Of a stretch of 64,000 nt of DNA, positions 55,206-64,000 are shown one piece after another. Source of the DNA: Leucosporidium creatinivorum. Its lineage: Eukaryota > Basidiomycota > Microbotryomycetes > Leucosporidiales > Leucosporidiaceae. The position numbers and the translations under genes are program-made. Every line of letters starts with the position of its first letter. The first letter of the stretch is position 1. Below the pieces are notes generated by a model. That model had not been told where the DNA came from, made no database searches, and saw only the letters and a program-made list of their open reading frames with translations. The stretch lies in NCBI GenBank assembly GCA_001600635.1, contig BCKL01000028.1, positions 252,666 through 316,665 of the forward strand, written 5' to 3'.

Positions 55206-56102
55206 CTACAGGCTCGACGTCGGGACGGGTCGCATGGTCGGCTGGAGCCAGCTTGGGTGGGGCCAGATCTACGAGGGAGGGGGAGGTAGTGAGGGAGAAA
55301 GAGGGCGGAGGCGGGAGGAGAAGGTCAGCTCTACCGTCCTCGAATCATGGCTCCTCCAACCTGCATCTCGGCCCCCGAAAGACCACTCACCCTAGCGACG
55401 ACTCCCCCCTTGACCATAGCCAACGGCACGGGTCCATAATCCCTCGAATCCGTCGAGTTGCTCGTATTATCCCCAGCGAGCCAAACTGCTCCTTTGGGCA
55501 CTGTGACCCATTCCTCTGCAGCTCCCGCTGCTCCCGCTGCTCCCAACTTCTTTCGCTCGCCCGTAGGGTCCACGCAGACCTTGTCGCCTGGGAGACCGAT
55601 GACACGCTTCAACACTTGATGGCTCGGATCCAAAGGGCTGATGGCGGTGACTAGGGAGCCTCGGGCTGGCAGGCCGGAGGAGGAGTTGCCGAAGAGGGAG
55701 GAGAAGGGCCAGCGGAGGGAGAGCGGCGAGTGGAGGATGTAGGAGCCCGAGTGGGAGAGAGTCGGGTACATGGAAGCGCCGGTGCACTTTGGTTTGGGCG
55801 TTGTACAGGAAGGGAAAGAAAAAGAGTGGGCGAGCGGAGGACGGGGGGCGCGGGGGACCGGGTCAATGCGAGCTGCTGAGGAGGGAGGTGCTAAAGACGT
55901 ACAGGTCTGATTTCTGCGATGTGATTGTTGAAAAGGTGTACAGCGCATAAGATCTGCAGCAGAGCAGAGAGAGCGCCGACGTTAGAGAAGCGAGGCGGGG
56001 GGGATGCGGGTAGGGAGAGAGCGAGAGACGAACCTGTAAGGTGGTAATCCCTGCTGATCCTATCCTCTTGGCTGTCCACCCTGATTTCACTGCAGAGGCC
56101 AT
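55206..56102 (-). CDS. IMP1: Mitochondrial inner membrane protease subunit 1
   Basis: Imp1 is the signal-peptidase-like Ser/Lys protease that cleaves sorting signals of proteins bound for the intermembrane space. Exons encode MASAVKSGWTAKRIGS, ILCAVHLFNNHIAEIRP and GASMYPTLSHSGSYILHS (catalytic Ser in SMYPT). Then follow GSLVTAISPLDPSHQVLKRV and IGLPGDKVCVDP (catalytic Lys in KRVIGLPGD), and WLAGDNTSNSTDSRDYGPVP, the third conserved block. The last exon gives IWPHPSWLQPTMRPVPTSSL. A Gly/Ala insert (KKLGAAGAAGAAEE) lies between the second and third blocks. The gene is divergent from the DUF4504-like gene, with 129 bp between the two starts, implying a shared promoter. Confidence 0.92.
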
Positions 56103-56231
56103 ATCGTCCTACAGAGCGATGCGAACGACGAGGTGAAGAGCAGGAGGGCAAGAGGTGTGATCGCTTCACCTTCTCTCCCTCCTTCGAAGCCTTCCCCCCA
56201 CCGAGTCGTCATCTCTTCATCGCTAAGGAGA
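56103..56231. promoter_or_regulatory. Short bidirectional promoter between IMP1 and the DUF4504-like gene
   Basis: Only 129 bp separate the two divergent start codons. No TATA box is visible. The stretch is CT-rich in the direction of the plus-strand gene. Confidence 0.6.
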
Positions 56232-57417
56232 ATGGATCTGCTGCACAAGGAGATCGCTACCGCTTTACAACATGCTCTCCCTCCTTCTACCGCTCGCTTA
56301 CAGCCTGCGCTCGTTCGCGACATTTGGGCAGTCGCTTTGGGGCTAAAGTGAGCTTTCTCGCTTTCTGTAGGGCTTCACGCCAGCTCACACGCCTCGGATA
56401 TAGAACTACTACATTACTGGACACGATCCTTCTCGACGAGCCTCAGACGAGGTCTCTAGCATCCGCTTTCGACGAGGTGAGCTCCCTTCTTCGCTCCTCG
56501 GGCGTCGGCTGACACCTGTTCTACTACAGATTAAAGACCTCCGACCAAAAGACAACAAACTGGTAGTTCTCCACGAGCCTACATCGGGCCAAACCCTCGT
56601 CGGCACCTCGTTCTACCTCTTGCGGCACATCATGAAGCTCGAAGAGCGACCTTTCTGTCGGTACATCGATGTTTCGGGCGCAGAACCAATACTGGTGAGT
56701 CACTTCAGTGTTCTGCCTTTTCAACGCGGATCTCATCAGCCGCCTCCACAGCTCCCCAATGAAGAACGACCACCCCAAGTCGGCGACCTACTCTACCAAG
56801 TCCTCGATGCCTTAGCCCCTCGTCCCGGGCCGAAGACGATGGCTCCTCCTTCATCTTTTGTGCTTCTCAAGCTGAAGCACGGCCAATCACCGCAAGCCCT
56901 GATACCCTTTGTTGGCTGGTTTCTGGATTATCCCGTCGCTTACTCGCTCGGCGATGGATTGGGGGACGGGGAGGATGGGGAGGGGGAGCAGAGAGGGAAT
57001 TGTCTGGGAGGGAGAGAGTTGACTGTGTTTGATGTGACGTGGACGGAGGACTCGGCGCTGAGTGGCTGCCAGTGAGTCTCGCCTCGCCTCGCCCTCCTTG
57101 TCCCTACTCGGCGCCGAGCTGACCCCCCTTCTCTCCCTCTCAGACGAGCACAAAGCGCCTCCCCTTGCACACCCCTCCTTTCCTTCTCCCTCCCTACATC
57201 TCTCCTTCCCTCCTTGACAGCCCATCGCTCAACCGGCCCAGCCGGCACAGGCGAGCTACAATCGGTCGAGCAGGAAGTGAGGGAGCTCTTTCAACAGAGG
57301 GTGAAGACTATGAGGGTCGGGGCGCCGAAGGGGAAACTACAGCAGGCGTGGATTCAAAGTGTCGAGGTCGAGCTGGAGATGAGGACTGGGGTTAGGTTGG
57401 AGAGGGTCGCTTTGTAG
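56232..57417 (+). CDS. Conserved protein, DUF4504/C1orf74-like
   Basis: Exons join to MDLLHKEIATALQHALPPST, LVRDIWAVALGLKTTTLLDT, KDLRPKDNKLVVLHEPTSGQ and TLVGTSFYLLRHIMKLEERP. The chain continues with FCRYIDVSGAEPILLPNEER, SSFVLLKLKHGQSPQALIPF, VGWFLDYPVAYSLGDG and NCLGGRELTVFDVTW, and ends in a helical tail (VEVELEMRTGVRLERVAL). The run FLDYPVAYxL...NCLGGxxLTVF resembles the animal C1orf74 / DUF4504 family, which has no known activity. That call is from memory of the motif and is moderate. Introns are short and keep frame; the penultimate exon (near 57145-57240) is uncertain. It shares a short promoter with IMP1. Confidence 0.65.
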
Positions 57418-57888
57418 AGGCCGAGGGGGGAGGGGGAGGCTCGGCGCGGGCGCTGAGCTTCGGTCGTGGGGTTGAGCAAACTAGTGCAGCTTGCTCATGC
57501 CCTACAGCTCGTATCGGGCGAGCAGTCGAACTTGCTCTCTGCATCGCAAGGACCACTCTTTCGCTGATCAGCTCGCTTCGGCGTTGACTTGCTCTCTTGC
57601 ACTCTCGCTCGAACCGACTTGGAGGATGTAGAAAACCGAGAAGCACAACATTTCGATCCAACTACCAGCCAATGAGCGCACTGCGCTCTACCAAAAAAAA
57701 GTACTAAAGCGAAAAGGCCACGAAGGACCGGACGATGAAGCACGACTCGAGGAGAAACTAGCTCGACTCGGCGGCTGACAGACTGGCTGCTCGTCCATCA
57801 AAGAAAGAAAAAAGGGAAAGGCGACGCGAGAACTAGCTCGAGCGGTCGCTGGATACCCCTACACCCCACCGCCGAAGAGAAAGCCCAT

Positions 57889-59099
57889 TCAAAGACGAGC
57901 GACGTCGACCTTGACCCACTCCCTCTTCTCCGCAGCAGCGGCAGCATGGCGAGCAGCGACTTGCTGGACACTACGACGAGCCTTGCGGAAGGCGGCGGGG
58001 GCGGAGCCGTGGGTGGTGGAGGCGAACTCGGCCGATGCGGATCCAGATGCCGAGGAGGGGAGGATGGGAGAGGCCGCGGCGGAGGAGGAGGAAGGGAGGT
58101 AGGCTTGGTCAATGTAGGCTCCCGAGGGACCCGCGGGGATGAGCGTCATGGTCAGGGTGATGGGCTCGAGGGAAGCGACGGTGGGTGCGGAGGGAGAGGC
58201 CGAGACGAGCGCCGAAGGGGGGGGAGCCGAGGCGAGGAGGGTGGATTTGGGGTTGACGACGATGGGCGAGGAGGTGGAAGTGGCCTGCTCTTCGACAACG
58301 ACGGAGGAAGAGGAGGGGGCGACCGAACCAGAGACGACGGCGTTGATCACGGGCGCGGCGTTGGTCTTGAAAGCCTCGGTGCTCGAGGAAGTAGGGGTGG
58401 GCTCCTCGAGCGCAGCGACGGCCGCGCGGTAGATGCTCTGCTGCTCCGAAAGGTCCGTTTGGTAGAGACCAGCACGCTCCTCGAGAGCGCGCTCGACCTT
58501 CCTAGCAGCGGGCTTGGAGCGCTTCTCGCGAAGGGCTTTGCCAGCTTTGGCGTGGCGGCGGGTTCCCTGGTGCTGAGATTGGTGGATGGCGACGGGTTGA
58601 CGCTTCTCGACGATGGCGATGGGAGCGGCGGTGATAGACTCGGAGGAGGGGGCGGAGGAGGAGCCGAAGAGGGAGCGAACGACTCGGGCGAAGATGGAGG
58701 CTTGCTCGTCCCGCTTGGAGATGACGGTGAGGTTGATGGTCGAGTTCTTGATGCCTCCAGCTCCGGCAGACGAAGAGGAAGGGTCGGAGGAAGTGGAAGC
58801 CGAGGCGTCGACGATGATGGAGTGGTCGCCGGTGGTGGTCCTCTTGGCCCGACCCGAGAAGGAGAGACCGTCGGGCGAGCGGCGGAGGCCCTTGTTGGTC
58901 TTGGGGCGCTGAGCACGACGAGTGAGTTGAGAAGTCGAGCGACGAGTGGGGAGAGCTGTGGGTGTAGCAGAGTAAGGTCAGCTTTCGGGCTCGGAGTTGG
59001 TTCGGCGGAGGTGAGAGAGTGGGACGCACCTTGAGCTTCGTTGGCGAGGATGGCGACGGTGGCCAAGAAGGAGAAGAGGGATGTAGGTGAAGTGAACAT
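57889..59099 (-). CDS. Secreted Ser/Ala-rich protein
   Basis: The first exon gives a signal peptide (MFTSPTSLFSFLATVAILAN, then EAQ). The mature part has three zones. The first is basic, with RRAQRPKTNKGLRRSPDGLS and KRTTTGDHSIIVDASAST. The second is helical and basic, with QHQGTRRHAKAGKALREKRS, KVERALEERAGLYQTDLSEQ and QSIYRAAVAALEEPTPTSSS. The third is a long Ser/Ala/Pro-rich stretch ending KREWVKVDVARL. Dibasic KR sites (ISKRDEQ, VEKRQPV) could be Kex2 sites. Two exons join in frame, and a TATA-like site lies about 130 bp upstream. I do not recognise the family. Codon use and composition match the neighbours. Confidence 0.75.
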
Positions 59100-59226
59100 G
59101 TCTGCTGAGGTGTTGGCTGGTAGGCGGTTGAGGCTTTGAGAGGACTTGAGAGAGCTTCGAGCGGTTGAAGTCGAATGGGGGAGTGAGGTGAAGGAAAGAG
59201 AGAGAGGAAGCAGAGGTGGTACGGCC

Positions 59227-59233
59227 TTATAAA
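59227..59233 (-). promoter_or_regulatory. TATA-like box of the secreted Ser/Ala-rich gene
   Basis: On the minus strand GTTTATAAGG lies about 130 bp before the ATG at 59099. Spacing and sequence fit a core promoter. Confidence 0.55.
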
Positions 59234-62200
59234 CCTCTCAAGCAGATGGCTGTTACATGACAAGCGAAGGCGCGAACCCTCCTGCAACAGCAAGACGGCA
59301 GACCATCCCTCAGCTTGAAGAGAGAAGGCGCGTCGCAGGAGGCTGGTCGACTGGCTCAGCTGAGCTTATGGGCGCGTTGGAGGCTTTGCTGGGCTGTAGG
59401 CGGGTGGTAAGCCTGCATTCTCGTCTATTACAATTGGCTGTCGAGTGTCGAGGTGTGATGACGAGGTAATGGTCGAAGGGAGAAGGATGGCAGCTCGCTT
59501 CGCTCTTCTGCTGGCTGGGCTGACGATGAGCTGAGGCTTGCTGGGGTAGCCATTTTGCTGTACAGTGCAACTTGACGCTACTGGGCTTGCTTTCGCCACT
59601 CTGCATGACTATTTGTAGTCGAGCCCCCTCTCCTGCCGAGCCGAGAGTCAGCGCCGAAGGCTGTTCGAAGGGGCTGTACTGCAGTATGCTCACGTAGGTT
59701 TGTCTAGTAGACAGAGTACGAGCTGCTGACCTGCCTCTAGCGGGGTGCAGCCCACCTGTTGGAGAGAGCAAATAGGTCAGCTCGCTCTCAACTTCGCCGA
59801 GCTCACTTTATGCCGACCAAGGCAACGGCTCTCAGCTCCCCAGCAGACCCGCATGATCAGTTGCACCACTCGAGCCGCTGCTTACTCAACATACGACTGC
59901 CCTTTGCGCAACTTCGATTGCGTAGAGGACCAGCCGAGCGAGAGTGGAACGGCCAAGGGCACGGCCGCCAGCGTGGTATAACAAGATACCGAGATCGATA
60001 AGGGTTCTTGTAACGAAGTTGGCAATGGGGTGTAGCTTCCAGCGCGCTTGGATATACAGCAAGCACGCCGCAAAGCACCGCGGGCTGCTCCGCAACCGAC
60101 GCCGAGACAAACTTCTCGAGGTCGTCAGTGGAAAGCCATCTGCCTTGACTGCACTCAAGCTGCACTGCGGGTGTGTGTAAGAAGGTGATGTTCGGCCAGC
60201 TCTGCAAGGAACATCACGACACCCTCGTTTGACCGACGAGAGCAAGCGCAACGAGAGCTCGGCCGAGAGCTCGTCTTCTGAGATCAACAGCAACACTCTC
60301 CGAAGGCAAGTCAGGCTTCAAGGACCATTAAGATCGAGGTCGGCATCTTCGATAGGGTAGCCTGCAGCGAAGCATCGGTCTCGCCGAAAGCAACCGAGTC
60401 AAACTCGAAGCGCCGAGCCGATCCCCGTGGTTTGCCTCAGCTGTTCACCGAGGCTAGGTGCAGTCCAGCGGCACCACGATCTTCCCGAGTACGCTTCAGA
60501 ACCCTACAGCGACGCTGAAGGAACCCGCTGGCGTCGTGAGCTCGCATCCGCCGCTTGACTTGATTGCCTAGGCGAGGCGGCGCCGATGTGCGCATCCGCT
60601 ATGATGAGTCTGAACGCCCATGGGTACCAGGCCAGTGTACCCTCAGACCTTTGCACAGCACCGAACCCTCTCTCAGTCCTTGCAGACCGAAAAAGGAGCT
60701 CGGTCGGCGAGAGTGTCTCGCTGCCCAGCGTGCCCTGCAGCCAAGTGTGCCATCTTCCACATATTCGGAGAGCGCAGAGCCATCGCCAACGCTACAGCAA
60801 GCTCCAGGATGTCGTGTTAGCTTACTGAAGCCTGTCGAGAACTGTCGCTGTTGCCTGCTCATCGCGAACGCCGAAGCCGAACGAGGCCTCGTCGAGCTTA
60901 TGCAACATCTCAGACACTCGAGCATCGGTTCGTGGTCGAAGATCAATCAGACGCCTCCGTCCGTTATAGAGCAAACGGAGAGCCCTGACAAGACCTGCAG
61001 GTGACCGACGCTCGGTGAACAGACTCAGCTCGCCCAAAGGGGACACGTTGTTGGGCAGCAGGATTTGAGGTAGCGCAGTTCAGGCTTGATGCAGTCGAGC
61101 AAAGCCTCGCATTCATCTTATCAGAGCCTCCTAACGGCGTCTGTGTCGCCGTCAAGCAGGTCCAAAGCGAGGGCGAGCCATCCTCGGCGTTGCTACTCAA
61201 GCTTGTTCAACGCTCCTCTTTCTAGCCAGGCCCGACCAGAGTGACCTACACCCAGCAGCAGCCACTGTCCATACAGCTGTCAGCTGAAGAGCAGTAGTCT
61301 GAAGTGAGTAGCGAGCCTGCTCCCTTATATACCAAGAGAGTGGGCGAGCGAGCGCTGAGAGATGGGATGAGATGGGATGAGAGAGCTTCAACGAGCTTGG
61401 CAGCGCTACGCATCCATCGTGTTACGCAACAGAAGAGTGACGCAAGGAATGCTGCAGTCCTCCTGCCGCGATCTGAGCTCTGACCCGCAGAGGAGAGCAA
61501 CGCCGAGCTCGGCGAGCGGCCGCAATCGCCTTGTCAGGATCTGCAAGTACCGCGATCTCACGACTGCAGCTATTTTTTTTGCTTCTCTGCTCGTCTGCAT
61601 CGAGTGCACCCGACGAGACCTCAGCTCATCAAGCAAGCCCGAAGGAGGGCGAGGTCAGCTGAGCTCCTCTGAGAGCCTTGCTGTCCTAGACCAGGCGGCA
61701 CAGCCTTTCTTATTTAGAGCTGGAGCCATCGTACACCCAACTCAACGACCACCCTCCACAAGACTCCCAATCCCGCAGCGAGCCAGCTGAGAGCGAGCGT
61801 CGAGCCTCCCACGCTTTGTCGATGAACGCGGAAGGTGTTCAAGCCGTTCTGCTAAGATCAGCAAGCGCAGGGATCGTCCCGAGCAGTTATACTGCGCTCC
61901 CCATCAACAAGCTGCCGAGGAAGAACACAGGGAGCCAGAGATGATCCTGCGCCCGTCGCCGAAAGCGTAGGCGCCTCGAAAGAGGGAAGGGACCCTCAGG
62001 ACGCCGTGTTCGTATTGCCAGAGTTCTACTCAGCACTGACCGCACATTACCGACGCAAAGAAACGCCCCTCGTCGACTCATCGAACGCCCAGCAGCCTTG
62101 GTCAGACTGCCAAGTGTGCGAAGCGAAGGCGAGCTCTGCCTCCAAGCCGGTAGGGACGCTGTGCAGCGGCGCTGACGGCGCGCGAGTCTAGACTTGGGAG

Positions 62201-64000
62201 GGCATCAAACGGCTGGCCTACAGCCACCTCCCATAAGACCACCAGTCTCGCAGGAAGTGAGCTGAAGTCGAACGCCGAGCCTCCGAGTCCCGTCTTCGGC
62301 GATGAGCTCCTCCTCCTCGAGGCAAGCACTCTGCAGCTACGTACGGGCGGATTTGAAGCACCTCTATGCTACCGAGCTCACCAATACTAGCCCACCGTCA
62401 GACGACACAGAGCCAGCACAGGAGCCGCGGGAGTCGAGCGCCGAGAGTCGAGAGCCGAGCGGTCGAAGAGCGAGCAATACTGCCTCACTCGCCTCTGTAG
62501 CAAGATCTCATCTAAGGGACAGCTCCAGAGGATGCTGGTGGAAGTCCAAGACCATCAACGTGCCCAGCAAACCCCTTCTGAGCCTGCCAAGCGTATCGAA
62601 AGAAGCGACGCCGAGCAGCTCCTGGATCTCGGAGGGCTACTCAGTGACTGCTGTGTGCGTCTGCAGAGACTCGATAGAGATGTTCGCTACAGTTGCCTCC
62701 CACAGAGCCTACAGCCCCGCAGACAGCCCACTGAGCCGTTCCCAGCTCGCTCCCTGCTCGGCGTGCGATCAAACAGACTTGAAATGGCGGGTTGACGAGA
62801 AAAGCGGAGCACCAGCTCACTCAGCATCCTCATGAGACGTCGAACGAGCTGCAGCCTTCCTCTCGCTCGCCCCCCTGCTCTCGACGCATCCTCCCAGCTC
62901 AGCCCAGCTCAGCCCTCGCGCGAAGACTCACCTTTGCCCCAGTAGCTGAGCCAGCAGAAGTCTCTCCTACTTTCTCCCTTCCTCCTCCTCCAACTAGCCC
63001 CGACCGAGTCGTCCGTTACGATGCGAGAGGCGATTGGAGTTGAGCGAGAAGATGCGAGTGAGCTGAAGGGGTGCAAAGTGAGAGGAGAGGAGAAGGAGAT
63101 GTCGGAGAGGATGTGCCAATGTACTGTAGTCGAGCCGCCGAGTCGGGAGCGAAGAGACGAGGTGAGCGTAGGAGAGCAAGAGCGAATTCCAGTCGAGCGG
63201 TCGACTTGAGCGAGCTGCTGTAGGCCTTCAGTCGAGCTTCAGCCCGTCTGAAAGCAGCGAGAAGATGGATATGCATACGTCTACGCCGCAAGTTCTCTTA
63301 AATTGCACTCAAGCTTCCTCAGAGGGCTCACGAGCGGCCTAAACGAGCGCCGAGCCTCGGCGATGAGCCTGAAGCGCTGTAGGTGAGCTCTTTAGCAGAT
63401 TCGTGAGTTCTGCTAAGTCGTTTTGAGCCTAAGGCGCCACCTTGGACCAGCCCATGCGCTAACTGACTACAGCTGCCGATCGCAACTCCTCTCGCTCCGC
63501 CTTGAAAGACTTCGCGATTTGGGACGCGCCTCTCTTGCTTCCTTACCTCTCACTCGTCTCTTGGTGCGTTTCATCTCAGCTCACGGCACTCCACAAGCTA
63601 ACCTTCTACACTACAGTACTACCACGCTGTAATCGCACCTTACTTCCCACATCTACATCGACTCGCCCGTTTTCTTTTCCCCCTTCTCCCACCAACAACG
63701 CCCCGGCTATGACTTGTAGCTCGTTTCAGCCCTCGCGGCTAGTCACACAACGACCAACTTTTAATGTCGGGGCAGACCAACGTTCGCTATCTTTTGCCAC
63801 CATGTCTCGCACTCGTAATGTACCCTTGACGCTGGCGGTCTCTTCACGGGGGCACAACGGCCGATGGGGTCGTATCGATCCAAGCGCTCTGCAGATGCCG
63901 GTCTTATATAGCGGCGACAGTCTTCTCAACTACTTGCAACCATGCTTTCTCCCATCATCTGTCAAGCGTCGTCGAGTCCGAGCGAGAGCGCTGTGAGATG
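59234..64000. other. 4.8 kb without a supportable gene
   Basis: Open frames on both strands are below 180 codons and none shows a known domain, splice-consistent extension or transposon motif. A short GATGGGATGA tandem lies near 61365. CTCGGCG/CGCCGAG heptamers are frequent. The last 400 bases (63.6-64.0 kb) are pyrimidine-rich and could lead into a gene beyond the window. Confidence 0.45.

Noticed and set aside
57946-59034. Plus-strand Gly-rich open frame of 362 codons
   Set aside because: It is antisense to the secreted Ser/Ala-rich gene, whose signal peptide, intron and TATA box are on the minus strand.

Overview
The window is eukaryotic and almost certainly fungal. The genes carry many short introns with GTGAGT-like donors, a CTGAC-type branch point and a CAG acceptor. 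The DNA is GC-rich, and the gene set is that of a basidiomycete: PKC1 with DYG in the kinase domain, a DUF6534-type seven-pass protein, and NRPS-like reductases. A red-yeast-like Pucciniomycotina fungus (Microbotryomycetes) fits best. That placement is inferred from gene style and was not searched. Start codons, exon limits and protein names come from reading the sequence by eye.

Region 1 (0-24 kb) holds mostly housekeeping genes. In order they are: an F-box protein with a disturbed frame, protein kinase C (PKC1), an endosulfine (IGO1), a TPT/DMT sugar-phosphate-type transporter, a 5'-truncated NRPS-like carrier-reductase (minus), a lone last exon of an allantoate-permease-type MFS transporter, the E4 ubiquitin ligase UFD2, a Cys/Met-metabolism PLP enzyme, and a Zn2Cys6 transcription factor. 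The NRPS-like and MFS remnants abut within about 60 bp near 13.85 kb, which marks a rearrangement or assembly junction.

Region 2 (24-34 kb) holds membrane and surface genes: a type II membrane PC-esterase/SGNH-like protein, a DUF6534 seven-pass protein, two PLAC8 proteins 4 kb apart, and a single-pass mucin-like protein.

Region 3 (34.4-50.3 kb) is the most unusual part. It is a 16-kb inverted duplication folded around the V-ATPase subunit B gene VMA2. From outside to inside, each side carries a secreted-protein gene with a conserved TATA promoter, an intact POP5 gene with an oversized first intron, and the 3' end of VMA2. On the left side the VMA2 copy is only a truncated fragment. Most of the two arms has diverged substantially, but about 0.66 kb over the VMA2 3' end is nearly identical. 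All six ambiguous bases (N) of the window lie there, two of them at exactly mirrored positions. Recent gene conversion or an assembly collapse could each explain this.

Region 4 (50.5-59.1 kb) holds a hexose-type MFS transporter, a stretch of spliced-looking but ORF-poor DNA with a tandem repeat, the mitochondrial inner-membrane protease IMP1 divergent from a DUF4504-like gene, and a secreted Ser/Ala-rich protein. The last 4.9 kb (59.1-64.0 kb) shows no gene I can support. No tRNA, rRNA, CRISPR, transposase or reverse transcriptase was recognised.
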